Source of the DNA: Streptomyces barkulensis | GTDB lineage: Bacteria; Actinomycetota; Actinomycetes; Streptomycetales; Streptomycetaceae | DNA length: 64,000 bases | NCBI RefSeq assembly: GCF_002843305.1 | Contig: NZ_PGSG01000025.1 | Coordinates: forward strand, 174,732-238,731 | Direction of reading: 5' to 3' | Part shown: piece by piece, positions 7,700 through 17,591 of the stretch | Layout: each line of letters opens with the position of its first letter | Position numbering within the stretch: position 1 is the first letter of the stretch | Program-made: the position numbers and the translations under genes | The notes under the pieces: model-generated | What the model saw: only the letters and a program-made list of their open reading frames with translations | What the model was told of the DNA's origin: nothing | Database searches by the model: none

Positions 7700-8428
7700 G
7701 TGCTCTCCCTCCTGGCGGCCGGCGCGGCCGTCACGCTCACGGTGTGGTCCGTCAGCATGATCCGCTCGGTGCGGTGGCGAGCGCTGGTCTACAGCCTGCC
7801 GATCCCCATCACGGTGGTGCTGCTCGTCAATCCGGTCCGGGTGGACGGAGGGCAGCTGCTCGGCGTCGTCGCACTGAACGTGTTCTTCGCCGTCATCGCC
7901 CTGCTCCACACGCGGTGGGGGTGGCACATCGCGCTCGCCGACCTCGCCGGGGTGCTCGTCTACATCGCACTGGGCAGGGCGATAGCGCTCTTCGGACCGG
8001 TGCCCCTGGCACCGGTCCTGGTGGTGGTGTGCGCGGCCTGGGCGGTGGCCGTCGTACTCCTGCCACCGGCCCCGGGCCCGGCTCCGGAGCCTCCCTCCCG
8101 CGCCGGGCCGCTGGTGAAGCTGGGCACCGCTGCGGGCGGTTCGATGGTGATGGTGGCGGCGGGCCAGTACCTCAAGGGGCTGGTCGTCACCTTTCCCTAC
8201 TCGGGTGTCCTGACCGCGATCGAGACGCGCCACGATCTGGTCCGCTTCGCGCGGCACTTCACTCGCAACAGCATCAGTCTGGTCGCCTTCTTCACCGCCT
8301 ACCAGATGGTGCAGCAGCAGGGCCGGCCCGCCGCGCTGGCGGCGGGCTGGCTGGTCCACGCGGTCTGCGTGCTCGGGCTGCACCTCAGGAGGCCGGGGGC
8401 ACGGGCGCCGTCGGCCGGCGAGCCCTGA
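7700..8428 (+). CDS. Polytopic membrane protein of unknown function
   Basis: A 242-residue integral membrane protein with about seven hydrophobic helices: LLAAGAAVTLTVWSV, YSLPIPITVVLLV, LLGVVALNVFFAVIALL, LADLAGVLVYIAL, LAPVLVVVCAAWAVAVVLL, GGSMVMVAAGQYLKGLVV and AALAAGWLVHAVCVLGL. A Pro/Ser loop (about residues 115-135) divides it into two halves. I do not recognise the family; resemblance to GlpM-like small membrane proteins is weak. The GTG start lies 2 nt after the stop of the preceding membrane-anchored protein, so the two probably form a unit. It is convergent with the acyl-CoA dehydrogenase. Confidence 0.75.
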   Translation: MLSLLAAGAAVTLTVWSVSMIRSVRWRALVYSLPIPITVVLLVNPVRVDGGQLLGVVALNVFFAVIALLHTRWGWHIALADLAGVLVYIALGRAIALFGPVPLAPVLVVVCAAWAVAVVLLPPAPGPAPEPPSRAGPLVKLGTAAGGSMVMVAAGQYLKGLVVTFPYSGVLTAIETRHDLVRFARHFTRNSISLVAFFTAYQMVQQQGRPAALAAGWLVHAVCVLGLHLRRPGARAPSAGEP

Positions 8429-8469
8429 CGGGAGATGTCTGCTCGTGCCGGCGCCGGCGCCCCGCCCGC

Positions 8470-9633
8470 TCAGGAGGCGGCGACGCCCAGCTCGCGGGCG
8501 ATCAGCATCCGCTGGACCTCGCTGGTGCCCTCGCCGATCTCCAGGATCTTCGAGTCCCGCCACATACGGGCCACCGGGTACTCGTTCATGAAGCCGTAGC
8601 CGCCGTGGATCTGGGTGGCCTCGCGGGCGTTGGTGACCGCGATCTCCGAGGAGTACAGCTTGGCGATGGCCGCCTCCTTCTTGAACGGCTCGCCCGCCAG
8701 CAGCCGGGAGGCCGCGTCGCGCCAGGCGATACGGGCGGTGTGGGCGCGCATCTCCATGTCGGCCAGCTTGAACTGGATGGCCTGGTTGGCGCCGATGGGA
8801 CGGCCGAAGGCATGGCGTTCCCCGGCGTACCGCACCGACTCGTCCACACAGCCCTGGGCCAGGCCGGTGGCCAGCGCGGAGATGGCGATGCGGCCCTCGT
8901 CCAGGATGCGCAGGAACTGGGCGTAGCCGCGGCCCTCCTCGCCCAGCAGGTTGGCGGCCGGGACCCGGACGTCGGAGAAGGACAGCTCGCGGGTGTCCGA
9001 GGCGTTCCAGCCGACCTTGGAGTAGGGCGCGGCGACGGTGAAGCCCGGGGTGCCGGAGGGGACGATGATCGAGGAGATCTCCGGGCGGCCGTCGGGCTTG
9101 CGGCCGGTGACGGCGGTGACGGTGACCAGGCCGGTGATGTCGGTGCCGGAGTTGGTGATGAAGCACTTGGTGCCGTTGATCACCCACTCGTCGCCGTCGC
9201 GCACGGCGGTGGTGCGGGTGCCGCCCGCGTCCGAGCCGCAGTCGGGCTCGGTCAGGCCGAAGGCGCCGAGCATCTCGCCCGAGCACAGCTTCGGCAGCCA
9301 CTGGCGCTTCTGCTCCTCGGTGCCGAAGCGGTACACGGGCATGGCGCCCAGCGAGACGGCGGCCTCCAGGGTGATGGCGACCGAGGAGTCCACCCGGGCC
9401 AGCTCCTCCAGGGCCAGGCACAGGGCGAGGTAGTCGCCGCCCATGCCGCCGTATTCCTCGGGGAAGGGCAGACCGAACAGGCCCATACGGCCCATCTCGC
9501 GGACGATCTCGTAGGGGAACTCGTGGTTCTCGTAGAACTCCCCGATCTTCGGCGCGATGACGTCGTGCGCGAACTCCTCGACGGTGCGGCGCAGTTCCTC
9601 GTGCTCGGGGGAGAGGCGGTGGTCAAGGGACAT
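8470..9633 (-). CDS. acdH: Acyl-CoA dehydrogenase of the leucine/isovalerate operon
   Basis: A 387-residue FAD-dependent acyl-CoA dehydrogenase, likely oxidising isovaleryl-CoA and other branched short acyl-CoAs in leucine, valine or isoleucine breakdown. Signatures are FGLTEPDCGSDAGG (acyl-CoA_DH_M, substrate and flavin contacts), RHAFGRPIGANQAIQFKLADM and IHGGYGFMNEYPVARMWRD. The C-terminal EIGEGTSEVQ places Glu368 at the catalytic-base position of medium-chain enzymes. It is the last gene of a four-gene operon, starting 5 nt after the HMG-CoA lyase stop. The gene order matches S. coelicolor SCO2776-2779 as I recall it, where this position is acdH. True substrate range is not readable from sequence. 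Confidence 0.93.
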   Translation of the reverse strand: MSLDHRLSPEHEELRRTVEEFAHDVIAPKIGEFYENHEFPYEIVREMGRMGLFGLPFPEEYGGMGGDYLALCLALEELARVDSSVAITLEAAVSLGAMPVYRFGTEEQKRQWLPKLCSGEMLGAFGLTEPDCGSDAGGTRTTAVRDGDEWVINGTKCFITNSGTDITGLVTVTAVTGRKPDGRPEISSIIVPSGTPGFTVAAPYSKVGWNASDTRELSFSDVRVPAANLLGEEGRGYAQFLRILDEGRIAISALATGLAQGCVDESVRYAGERHAFGRPIGANQAIQFKLADMEMRAHTARIAWRDAASRLLAGEPFKKEAAIAKLYSSEIAVTNAREATQIHGGYGFMNEYPVARMWRDSKILEIGEGTSEVQRMLIARELGVAAS

Positions 9634-9638
9634 GGGTG

Positions 9639-10655
9639 TCACTGCTCCTTGTGGGAGTCGCGGGAGTCGCGGGGGACCTGGGAGCCGGGGGTGTCCCGGC
9701 CTCCCCGGGAGGAGAGGGCGCGGACGGTGCGGGACGGGCTGGGCCGGCCCAGCCGCTCGGCCATCCACACGCTGGTGGCGGTGAGGCGGCCGAGGTCCAC
9801 CCCGGTGTCGATGCCGAGGCCGTGCAGCATCCACACCAGGTCCTCGGTGGCGAGGTTGCCCGTGGCGCTCCTGGCGTACGGGCAGCCGCCGAGCCCGCCG
9901 GCGGAGGCGTCCACGGTGGTGACGCCGTGCCGGAGGGCGGCCAGGGTGTTGGACAGGGCCTGGCCGTAGGTGTCGTGGAAGTGGACGGCGAGGCGGCCGG
10001 TGGGCACGCCCGCGTCGTTCAGAGCCGTCAGCAGGGCGGTGACATGGCCGGGGGTGGCCACGCCGATGGTGTCGCCCAGGCTCAGCTCGTCGCAGCCGAG
10101 GTCGAGCAGGCGGCGGCAGACGCCGGCCACCTGGGCGATGGGCACCGGGCCCTCCCAGGGGTCGCCGAAGCACATCGACAGATAGCCGCGCACCCCGGCG
10201 CCCGCCTCCCTGGCGCGGGCGACCACCGGTTCGAACATCGCCAGGGCCTCGTCGACCGTGCGGTTGAGGTTGGCCCTGGCGAAGGACTCGGTGGCGCTGC
10301 CGAAGACGGCGATCTCACGGACGCCGAGGGCCAGCGCCCGCTCCAGGCCGCGCTCGTTGGGAACCAGCACCGGCAGCCGTACGGCGTCGGCCCCCGCCCG
10401 GTCGGCGAGATCGGCCACGGCCGGGAACAGCTCCTCGGCGTCGGCCAGTTGGGGCACCCACTTGGGATGGACGAAACTGGTCGCCTCGATGGTGCGCAGC
10501 CCGGCGCCGGCGAGCCGGCGGATGAACTCCGCCTTCACCTCGACGGGCACGGTCGAGGGCTCGTTCTGCAGCCCGTCGCGCGCGCCCACCTCGTGGATGC
10601 GGACGCGGTCCGGAAGCCCCTCGGCCGGAACGGCCATGGGCAGACCTTCGATCAT
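9639..10655 (-). CDS. hmgL: Hydroxymethylglutaryl-CoA lyase
   Basis: A 338-residue TIM-barrel enzyme that cleaves HMG-CoA to acetyl-CoA and acetoacetate, the final step of leucine degradation. The motif [17 protein letters not shown] carries the metal-binding Asp and catalytic Arg, and [16 protein letters not shown] carries the metal-binding His residues. [15 protein letters not shown] is the glycine-rich signature with the reactive Cys. The last 35 residues are a polar tail ([19 protein letters not shown]) without homology-like content. The ATG overlaps the stop of the biotin carboxylase gene in an ATGA arrangement, so translation is coupled. Confidence 0.96.
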   Translation of the reverse strand: MIEGLPMAVPAEGLPDRVRIHEVGARDGLQNEPSTVPVEVKAEFIRRLAGAGLRTIEATSFVHPKWVPQLADAEELFPAVADLADRAGADAVRLPVLVPNERGLERALALGVREIAVFGSATESFARANLNRTVDEALAMFEPVVARAREAGAGVRGYLSMCFGDPWEGPVPIAQVAGVCRRLLDLGCDELSLGDTIGVATPGHVTALLTALNDAGVPTGRLAVHFHDTYGQALSNTLAALRHGVTTVDASAGGLGGCPYARSATGNLATEDLVWMLHGLGIDTGVDLGRLTATSVWMAERLGRPSPSRTVRALSSRGGRDTPGSQVPRDSRDSHKEQ

Positions 10656-12775
10656 CGCGCGGCCCCCTTCCCGGAGTTCCCGGGCTTCTCCGACTCATCC
10701 GACGGCGCGGAGTCCTTCGGCTCGACGACGGCGAGCACCTGGTCCATGGCGACCGTGCTGCCCGCGGTGACGTCCAGCTCGGTGACGACCCCGTCGTAAG
10801 GGGCGGCGATGACGTGCTCCATCTTCATCGCCTCCACCACCAGCAGGCTCTGACCGGCGGTGACCTCCTCGCCGACGGCCGCCTTGACGACGGTGACCGT
10901 GCCGGGCATCGGCGCGGTCAGCGCGTCGGCGCCGTGCGCTCCCGCGCCGCCCCGCAGGGCCGCCTCGACCGGGTCGTGGTCGGCCAGGTGCCAGCTCTGC
11001 CCGTCGCGGCCGAGCCAGCGGCTGCCGCCGAAGCGGGCGTGGGCGAAGGAGTGGGTCACCCCGTCCCAGGTCAGCAGCGCGCGGCCGGAGTCCTCACCGG
11101 AGCCCTCATCGAGATCCCCCTCGCCCTGCGACCGCAGGACGGCGCTCACCGGATCGGCGTCCCCGATACGGACCTCGGCGCCGTCGGCCCGCCCGCGCAC
11201 CCGCACGGCCACCGGCTCGTGGCCCGGTATCCGCAGATGGTGGACCGTCCAGGCGGGCTCGCCGCCCAGCCGCCAGCCGGTCGGCGCGGAGAACGGGTCC
11301 GTCCAGCCGGACGGGCCGCCGTCGGCGGGGGAGGAGGCGGCGGGCTCCAGGGCGGCGTGCCGCAGCAGCGCCGCCGTCGCGTACACCTCGTCGGGCACGG
11401 CCGACGGCAGCAGCGAGGCGGCGTCGCGGTCCACCAGACCGGTGTCCAGCTCCCCGGAGACCACCGCCGGATGGGCCAGCAGGGCACGCAGAAAGGCGGT
11501 GTTGGTGTCCACGCCCAGCACGGTCGTCTCCGCCAGCGCCGAGCGCAGCCGCCGCAGCGCGGAGGCCCGGTCCGGGCCGTGGGCGATCACCTTGGCGAGC
11601 ATCGGGTCGTAGACGGTGCCCACCTCGGTGCCCTGAGCGAGCCCGGAGTCCGTACGGAGGCCCTCGCCCGAGGGCTCCGACAGCAGATGGACGGTGCCGG
11701 CCGAGGGCAGGAAGTCCACCTTCTCTCCGGTGGCGCGCGCGGTCTCCGCGCAGATACGGGCCTCCACCGCGTGCCCTTCCAGGCGGACGTCCTCCTGGCC
11801 GAAGGCCAGCGGTTCGCCGGCCGCCACCCGGAGCTGCCACTCCACCAGGTCCAGGCCGGTGATCAGCTCCGTCACCGGGTGCTCGACCTGGAGGCGGGTG
11901 TTCATCTCCATGAAGAAGTGGGCGGCCGGATCGCCGCCGGGGACGATGAACTCCACCGTCCCCGCGCCCCGGTAGCCGCAGGAGCGGGCGGCGCGTACGG
12001 CCGCCTCGCCCATCGCGGCGCGGGTGGCCGGATCCAGCAGCGGGCTGGGCGCCTCCTCGATGATCTTCTGGTGGCGGCGCTGGAGGCTGCACTCGCGCTC
12101 GCCCAGGTGCACCACGGTGCCGTGGCCGTCGGCCAGGACCTGGATCTCGATGTGCCGGGGCCGGTCGATCCACCGCTCCACCAGCAGGGTGTCGTCGCCG
12201 AAGGCGCCGCGGGCCTCGCGCCGCGCGGCGGCGATCTCCTCGGCCAGCAGTGCCTCGTCGCGCACCAGCCGCATGCCCTTGCCGCCGCCTCCGGCCGAGG
12301 GCTTGAGCAGCACCGGAGTGCCGATCTCCAGGGCCGCGGCGGTCAGTTCGGCGTCGGTCAGACCGCTGCCGCTGCTGCCGGGCACCACCGGCACCCCGGC
12401 GGCCCGCACCGTCTCCTTGGCGCGGATCTTGTCGCCCATCAGCTCGATGGCGTCGGCGGGCGGGCCGACGAAGACCATCCCGGCCGCCTCCACCGCGCGG
12501 GCGAAGGCGGCGTTCTCGGCCAGGAAGCCGTAGCCGGGGTGTACCGCCTGGGCCCCCGTGCGCCGGGCGGCCTCCAGCAGCCTCCCGGCCGACAGATAGC
12601 TCTCGGAGGCCACCGCCGGGCCGATCCGCACCGCGGTGTCCGCCTCCCGCACATGGCGTGCGTCGGCGTCCGCGTCGCTGAAGACGGCGACCGAGCGCAC
12701 GCCCAGCCGCCGCAGCGTGCGGATGACGCGGACGGCGATCTCGCCGCGGTTGGCGACCAGCACCGTGTCGAACAT
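10652..12775 (-). CDS. Acyl-CoA carboxylase alpha subunit (biotin carboxylase plus BCCP), probably methylcrotonyl-CoA carboxylase
   Basis: A 707-residue biotin-dependent carboxylase subunit. Residues 1-450 are the biotin carboxylase domain ([22 protein letters not shown]-grasp lysine loop [24 protein letters not shown]). A variable linker follows, and the biotinyl domain has EAMKMEHVI with the biotinylated Lys near residue 648. With the neighbouring carboxyltransferase it should carboxylate 3-methylcrotonyl-CoA. ATG 12775 is preferred over an ATG at 12784 because the GAGGGGG ribosome-binding site sits about 9 nt before it and directly abuts the earlier codon. It lies between the carboxyltransferase gene and hmgL in one operon. 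Confidence 0.95.
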   Translation of the reverse strand: MFDTVLVANRGEIAVRVIRTLRRLGVRSVAVFSDADADARHVREADTAVRIGPAVASESYLSAGRLLEAARRTGAQAVHPGYGFLAENAAFARAVEAAGMVFVGPPADAIELMGDKIRAKETVRAAGVPVVPGSSGSGLTDAELTAAALEIGTPVLLKPSAGGGGKGMRLVRDEALLAEEIAAARREARGAFGDDTLLVERWIDRPRHIEIQVLADGHGTVVHLGERECSLQRRHQKIIEEAPSPLLDPATRAAMGEAAVRAARSCGYRGAGTVEFIVPGGDPAAHFFMEMNTRLQVEHPVTELITGLDLVEWQLRVAAGEPLAFGQEDVRLEGHAVEARICAETARATGEKVDFLPSAGTVHLLSEPSGEGLRTDSGLAQGTEVGTVYDPMLAKVIAHGPDRASALRRLRSALAETTVLGVDTNTAFLRALLAHPAVVSGELDTGLVDRDAASLLPSAVPDEVYATAALLRHAALEPAASSPADGGPSGWTDPFSAPTGWRLGGEPAWTVHHLRIPGHEPVAVRVRGRADGAEVRIGDADPVSAVLRSQGEGDLDEGSGEDSGRALLTWDGVTHSFAHARFGGSRWLGRDGQSWHLADHDPVEAALRGGAGAHGADALTAPMPGTVTVVKAAVGEEVTAGQSLLVVEAMKMEHVIAAPYDGVVTELDVTAGSTVAMDQVLAVVEPKDSAPSDESEKPGNSGKGAAR

Positions 12776-12789
12776 GGAACGCATCCCCC

Positions 12790-14421
12790 TCACATCCGGA
12801 AGACGCCGTAGCCGGGCGCCGCGGGGTCCTTCTCGGGCAGCGGCGCGTTCGCGCACGCGGTGAGCGCGAGGCCGAGCACCGTACGTGTCTCCAGCGGGTC
12901 GATCACACCGTCGTCCCACAGCCGCGCGGTGGCGTAGTAGGCGTTGCCCTGGGTCTCGTACTGCTCGCGGACGGGCGCCTTGAAGGCTTCCTCCTCCTGG
13001 GCGCTCCACTCCTCGCCGCGCGCCTCCAACTGGTCGCGCTTGACGGTGGCCAGCACCGAGGCGGCCTGCTCGCCGCCCATCACCGAGATCTTGGCGTTGG
13101 GCCACATCCACATGAAGCGCGGCGAGTACGCCCGGCCGCACATCGAGTAGTTGCCCGCGCCGTAGGAGCCGCCGACGACGACCGTCAGCTTGGGCACCCG
13201 GGTGCAGGCCACGGCCGTCACCATCTTGGCGCCGTGCTTGGCGATGCCGCCGGCCTCGTACTGCCGGCCCACCATGAAGCCGGAGATGTTCTGCAGGAAC
13301 ACCAGCGGTATGCCGCGCTGGTCGCACAGTTCGATGAAGTGCGCGCCCTTCTGGGCGGACTCGGCGAACAGGATGCCGTTGTTGGCGACGATCCCCACCG
13401 GGTGGCCGTGGATGCGGGCGAAGCCCGTCACCAGAGTCGTGCCGTACTCGGCCTTGAACTCCGCGAACCGGGAGCCGTCGACGGTGCGGGCGATGACCTC
13501 GCGCACGTCGTAGGGGGTGCGCGAGTCCACCGGGACCGCGCCGTAGAGCCCGGCCGGGTCGGCCTTCGGCTCCTCCACCGGCTCCACCGGCCACGGCAGC
13601 GGGCCGCGCCGGGGGAGGGTGGACACGATCTGCCGCACGATGCGCAGTGCGTGGGCGTCGTCCTCGGCGAGGTGGTCGGTCACCCCGGAGGTGCGCGAGT
13701 GGACCTCGCCGCCGCCCAGCTCCTCGGCCGTGACGACCTCGCCGGTGGCGGCCTTCACCAGCGGTGGACCGCCCAGGAAGATCGTGCCCTGGCCGCGCAC
13801 GATGACGGCCTCGTCGCTCATAGCCGGCACGTACGCGCCGCCCGCCGTGCAGGAGCCGAGGACGGCGGCGATCTGCGGGATGCCCGCGCCGGACATCCGG
13901 GCCTGGTTGTAGAAGATCCGCCCGAAGTGCTCGCGGTCGGGGAAGACCTCGTCCTGCATGGGGAGGAAGGCGCCGCCCGAATCCACCAGGTACAGGCACG
14001 GCAGCCGGTTCTCCAGGGCCACCTCCTGCGCGCGCAGGTGCTTCTTGACCGTCATCGGGTAGTACGTGCCGCCCTTGACCGTGGCGTCGTTGGCGACGAC
14101 CACCACCTCGCGGCCCGACACCCGCCCGATGCCGGCGATCACGCCGGCGGCCGGGGCCTGCCCGTCGTACATCCCGTCCGCCGCGAGCGGGGCCAGCTCC
14201 AGGAAGGGCGACCCCGGATCCAGCAGGGTGTCCACCCGGTCCCGCGGCAGCAGTTTGCCGCGCGCGGTGTGCCGCGCCCGGGCCCGCTCGCCGCCGCCCA
14301 GCCGTGCCGCGGCGAGCTTCTCGCGCAGCCGCGCGGCCAGCTCGCGGTGCGCGGCCTCGTTCGCCCTCGCCGCCTCTGACGCCGGATCCACGGCGCTGAC
14401 CAGCGGAGGTGCCTGCTGCAT
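12790..14421 (-). CDS. Acyl-CoA carboxylase beta subunit (carboxyltransferase), probably methylcrotonyl-CoA carboxylase
   Basis: A 543-residue carboxyltransferase with the two crotonase-like halves of the family. The N-half carries [30 protein letters not shown]. The C-half carries [34 protein letters not shown] and [25 protein letters not shown], with glycine pairs forming the oxyanion holes. The sequence is closest in feel to methylcrotonyl-CoA/LiuB subunits and unlike AccD with its zinc finger. It is the first gene of the liu-type operon and is divergent from a TetR regulator across two 18-bp operators. The substrate is inferred from the HMG-CoA lyase in the same operon. Confidence 0.94.
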   Translation of the reverse strand: MQQAPPLVSAVDPASEAARANEAAHRELAARLREKLAAARLGGGERARARHTARGKLLPRDRVDTLLDPGSPFLELAPLAADGMYDGQAPAAGVIAGIGRVSGREVVVVANDATVKGGTYYPMTVKKHLRAQEVALENRLPCLYLVDSGGAFLPMQDEVFPDREHFGRIFYNQARMSGAGIPQIAAVLGSCTAGGAYVPAMSDEAVIVRGQGTIFLGGPPLVKAATGEVVTAEELGGGEVHSRTSGVTDHLAEDDAHALRIVRQIVSTLPRRGPLPWPVEPVEEPKADPAGLYGAVPVDSRTPYDVREVIARTVDGSRFAEFKAEYGTTLVTGFARIHGHPVGIVANNGILFAESAQKGAHFIELCDQRGIPLVFLQNISGFMVGRQYEAGGIAKHGAKMVTAVACTRVPKLTVVVGGSYGAGNYSMCGRAYSPRFMWMWPNAKISVMGGEQAASVLATVKRDQLEARGEEWSAQEEEAFKAPVREQYETQGNAYYATARLWDDGVIDPLETRTVLGLALTACANAPLPEKDPAAPGYGVFRM

Positions 14422-14442
14422 GCCCTTCGAGCCCCCTTGCTC

Positions 14443-14487
14443 GGTTAGTGAGCGTTAACCTCGCCATCAGGTTAACGCCCGCTAACC
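14443..14487. promoter_or_regulatory. Twin 18-bp TetR operators between the leucine operon and its regulator
   Basis: GGTTAGTGAGCGTTAACC (14443-14460) and GGTTAACGCCCGCTAACC (14470-14487) share GGTTA...TAACC arms. The second equals the reverse complement of the first at 16 of 18 positions. Centres are 27 bp apart. The downstream copy overlaps a -35-like TTAACG (14472-14477) of the TetR gene, whose -10-like TACAAT (14496-14501) lies 6 nt before the ATG. Autoregulation and repression of the operon are inferred. Confidence 0.75.
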
Positions 14488-14507
14488 CGGCTGTCTACAA
14501 TTCCCCT

Positions 14508-15209
14508 ATGACGACCAGGACCGACGCCCCCACCCGCCGAGAGCAGATCCTCGGCCAGGCCGCCCGCCTGTTCGCCGAGCGCGGGTTCCACGGCGTCGGC
14601 GTGGACGAGATAGGCGCGGCGGTCGGCATCAGCGGCCCCGGCCTCTACCGCCACTTCGCGGGCAAGGACGCGATGCTCGCGGAGTTGCTGGTGGGCATCA
14701 GCGAGCGGCTGTACTCCGGCGGGCGCAGGTGTCTGGCGGAGTCCGGCGAGGCGGGGCTCGGGCCGGGGGCGACGCTGGACGCGCTCATCGGCCGCCACAT
14801 CGACTTCGCCCTCGACGACCGCGCCCTGATCACCCTCCACGACCGCGAGCTGGACCGGCTGCGCGACAGCGACCGCAAGCTGGTGCGCCAGCTCCAGCGC
14901 CAGTACGTGGAGCTGTGGGTGGGCGTCGTGCGCCAGGTGCACCCGGAGCTGCCGGAGAAGGAGGCCCGCGCCTCCGTCCACGCCGTCTTCGGCCTGCTGA
15001 ACTCCACCCCCCACCTGAGCCGCCCCTCCTCCCTGCCGGACCGCGACGCGGCGGCCGCCCTCCTGCACCGGCTGGCCCGCGGCGCCTTCGCCGCCGCGGC
15101 GGCGGGCGAGGCCGGGGGCGGTGCGTACGGCGCCGAGGGCGCCCCGGCGGGCGGCGTGTACCGCGTGGACGGCGGTACGGCGGGCGCCGGGCCGCGCGCC
15201 GGGGGCTGA
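14508..15209 (+). CDS. TetR-family regulator of the leucine/isovalerate operon
   Basis: A 233-residue TetR repressor. The N-terminal HTH is REQILGQAARLFAERGFHGVGVDEIGAAVGISGPGLYRHFAGKDAML, followed by a helical ligand domain (about 60-200) and a low-complexity Gly/Ala tail of about 35 residues. Its divergent placement next to acyl-CoA carboxylase genes, with paired palindromes between them, suggests it represses the operon and releases on an acyl-CoA from leucine breakdown. That inducer is inference. The ATG lies only 6 nt after a TACAAT -10-like hexamer and lacks a ribosome-binding site, so the mRNA is probably leaderless. Confidence 0.92.
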   Translation: MTTRTDAPTRREQILGQAARLFAERGFHGVGVDEIGAAVGISGPGLYRHFAGKDAMLAELLVGISERLYSGGRRCLAESGEAGLGPGATLDALIGRHIDFALDDRALITLHDRELDRLRDSDRKLVRQLQRQYVELWVGVVRQVHPELPEKEARASVHAVFGLLNSTPHLSRPSSLPDRDAAAALLHRLARGAFAAAAAGEAGGGAYGAEGAPAGGVYRVDGGTAGAGPRAGG

Positions 15210-15388
15210 GCCCCGGCTCCCCGTCCCCCGGCCCACCCTCCGGGCCCCGCCCGCACCGTCCCCTCCCGTACCCGGTCCGCCCCGGGTACCCGCCCGCCTC
15301 CCCTCCCGTGCGTATGACACCGCCCACAGTGGCGGACAACCGCCGGAACACCTCTGGACAGCCGATTCGACCCTTCGGTAGCTTGCGT

Positions 15389-15404
15389 CTGAGCAAGCGC
15401 TTAG
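15389..15404. promoter_or_regulatory. Imperfect palindrome CTGAGC-N4-GCTTAG before the second acyl-CoA dehydrogenase
   Basis: CTGAGCAAGCGCTTAG has 5 of 6 arm pairs. It also overlaps a second inverted repeat, GCTTGC (15381-15386) with GCAAGC (15393-15398). It lies about 40 bp before the start codon. The form resembles TetR-family fatty-acid regulator sites, but the regulator is unidentified. Confidence 0.5.
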
Positions 15405-15442
15405 TTTTTCCGGCTAGTTTTCCGGCTCCAGGAGGCGATGAC

Positions 15443-16600
15443 GTGCGTCGCACGGTGTTCAACGAGGACCACGAGGCGTTCCGCGAGACCATCCGCGACT
15501 TCATCGCCGCCGAGGTCGTGCCCCACTACGAGCAGTGGGAGAAGCAGGGCTACGTCCCCCGCGAGCTCTACCTCAAGCTCGGTGAGCTGGGCGTCTTCGG
15601 CATCGAGGTGCCCGAGGAGTACGGCGGCGCGGGCGAGACCAGCTTCAAGTACAGCGCCGTCATCTCCGAGGAGACCGCCCGTGCCGGCGTCAGCTTCGGC
15701 GGCTCCGGCGTCCACACCGCGCTGTGCCTGCCCTACCTGCTGAAGTACGCCGACGAGGAGCAGAAGAGGCGCTGGCTGCCGCCCTTCGTCACCGGCGAGA
15801 TGATGACCGCCATCGCCATGACCGAGCCCGGCGCCGGCTCGGACCTGGCCGGTATGAAGACCACCGCGAAGCTGTCGGAGGACGGCACGCACTACATACT
15901 CAACGGCGCCAAGACCTTCATCACCGGCGGCGTCCAGGCCGACCGCGTCCTGGTCTGCTGCCGCACCGCCCCGCCCACCCCCGAGGACCGCCGCGGGGGC
16001 ATCTCCATCCTGGTGGTGGACACCAAAAGCGAGGGCTACGCCGTCGGCCGCAACCTCGACAAGCTGGGCCTGAAGTCCTCCGACACCGCCGAGCTGTCCT
16101 TCACCGATGTCAAGGTCCCCGTCGAGGACCTGCTCGGCGAGGAGGGCAAGGCGTTCTCCTACCTCACCCACAACCTCCCGCAGGAGCGCCTGGGCATCGC
16201 CGTCGGCGCCTACGCCCAGTCCGCCGCCGCCGTCCGCTTCGCTCAGGAGTACGTCAGGGACCGCACGGTCTTCGGCAAGCCCGTGGCCTCCTTCCAGAAC
16301 ACCAAGTTCGTGCTCGCCGACTGCCAGGCGGACGTGGACGCCATGCAGGCGGTCGTGGACCGCGCGCTGGACGCCCTGGACGCCGGGGAGCTGACCCCCG
16401 CCGACGCCGCCTCCGTCAAGCTGTTCACCACCGAGACCGCCGCCAAGGTCATCGACAAGTGCCTCCAGCTGCACGGCGGTTACGGCTACATGCGGGAGTA
16501 CCCGATCTCGCGCCTGTACGCAGACACCCGCGTCACCCGCATCTACGGGGGCACCAGCGAGGTCATGCGGTCCATCATCGCCAAGTCGATGGGCCTGTGA
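15443..16600 (+). CDS. Acyl-CoA dehydrogenase (long-chain/isovaleryl-like active site)
   Basis: A 385-residue FAD acyl-CoA dehydrogenase. Motifs are IAMTEPGAGSDLAGMKTTA, LGLKSSDTAELSFTDVKVP and LHGGYGYMREYPISRLYADTRVTRIYGG. At the position where medium-chain enzymes have the catalytic Glu the sequence reads YGGT, while helix G has PQERL with Glu248. That arrangement is known from long-chain and isovaleryl-CoA dehydrogenases, so the base is probably Glu248. GTG 15443 has GGAGG 7 nt upstream. It is followed after 67 nt by an acyl-CoA thioesterase, suggesting a short beta-oxidation unit. A TetR-type palindrome precedes it. Confidence 0.93.
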   Translation: MRRTVFNEDHEAFRETIRDFIAAEVVPHYEQWEKQGYVPRELYLKLGELGVFGIEVPEEYGGAGETSFKYSAVISEETARAGVSFGGSGVHTALCLPYLLKYADEEQKRRWLPPFVTGEMMTAIAMTEPGAGSDLAGMKTTAKLSEDGTHYILNGAKTFITGGVQADRVLVCCRTAPPTPEDRRGGISILVVDTKSEGYAVGRNLDKLGLKSSDTAELSFTDVKVPVEDLLGEEGKAFSYLTHNLPQERLGIAVGAYAQSAAAVRFAQEYVRDRTVFGKPVASFQNTKFVLADCQADVDAMQAVVDRALDALDAGELTPADAASVKLFTTETAAKVIDKCLQLHGGYGYMREYPISRLYADTRVTRIYGGTSEVMRSIIAKSMGL

Positions 16601-16667
16601 GCGGCCCGGCGCGAGACGGCCGGGCACGGAACCGCGCACGGAACCGAGTAGAGGAAACACCCTTTCC

Positions 16668-17591
16668 ATGAGCGACAACGGCACGGACGGGGGCGCCGGC
16701 CAGGCACCCCCGTCCGCCCTGCTGGACCTGATCGGCCTGCTCGACCTGGAGCGGATCGACCGCGACATCTTCCGCGGCCAGAGCCGCCCGGCGGTCGTCC
16801 CCCGGGTCTTCGGCGGACAGGTGGCAGCGCAGGCGCTCGTCGCGGCCTTCCGCACCGTCCCCGACGACCGGCTCGCGCACTCGCTGCACGCCTACTTCCT
16901 GCGCCCCGGCGACCCGGCCGCGCCGATCGTCTACACGGCCGACCGCATCCGCGACGGGCGGTCCTTCACCACCCGCCGGGTCGTCGCCGTCCAGCACGGG
17001 CAGCCGATCTTCCACCTGTCGGCCTCCTTCCAGACGGATGAGGACGGGCTGGAGCACCAGGAGCCGATGCCGGCCGCCCCGGACCCGGAGACGCTGCCGA
17101 ACTCCACCGACCTGCTGCCGCGCCACGCCCATCTGTTCAGCGACCCCGGCGTCGCCGACCGCCTCGCCGAGGCGCGGGCGGCCGTCGACCTGCGCTACGT
17201 CACCCAGCCGCCGTACGCGACGGCCGGGCAGCCGCGCGAGCCGCGCTCCCAGGTGTGGTTCCGCACGGCCGGCAAGCTCGACGGCGACCTCGACCGGCCG
17301 ATGCTCCATCTCTGCCTGGCCGCCTACATCTCCGACATGAGCCTGCTGGAGCCCGTCCTGCTCGCCCACGGCCGCGGCGGCTGGACGGTCGGGGACGTGG
17401 TGGGCGCGAGCCTGGACCACGCGATGTGGTTCCACCGCCCCTTCCGGGTGGACGAGTGGCTGCTGTACGACCAGTCCAGCCCCACCTCCCAGGCCGGCCG
17501 CGGACTGGGCCACGGCCGGATCTTCACCGCCGACGGGCGGCTGGCGATCACGGTGATGCAGGAGGGCGTGGTGCGGGTTCCGCGCGGCTGA
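16668..17591 (+). CDS. tesB: Acyl-CoA thioesterase II (TesB family)
   Basis: A 307-residue double-hotdog thioesterase hydrolysing acyl-CoA to free acid and CoA. Family motifs are RVFGGQVAAQALVAAFRTV, LHAYFLRPGDPAAPIVY, DGRSFTTRRVVAVQHGQPIFHLSASFQ, and in the second half SLDHAMWFHRPFRVDEWLLYDQSSP, with GRGLGHGRIFTADGRL near the end. The catalytic Asp-Thr/Ser-Gln triad of E. coli TesB should fall in these strands. The start follows an AGAGGAAA ribosome-binding site. It lies downstream of an acyl-CoA dehydrogenase on the same strand, so it may trim branched or long-chain intermediates. Confidence 0.95.
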   Translation: MSDNGTDGGAGQAPPSALLDLIGLLDLERIDRDIFRGQSRPAVVPRVFGGQVAAQALVAAFRTVPDDRLAHSLHAYFLRPGDPAAPIVYTADRIRDGRSFTTRRVVAVQHGQPIFHLSASFQTDEDGLEHQEPMPAAPDPETLPNSTDLLPRHAHLFSDPGVADRLAEARAAVDLRYVTQPPYATAGQPREPRSQVWFRTAGKLDGDLDRPMLHLCLAAYISDMSLLEPVLLAHGRGGWTVGDVVGASLDHAMWFHRPFRVDEWLLYDQSSPTSQAGRGLGHGRIFTADGRLAITVMQEGVVRVPRG

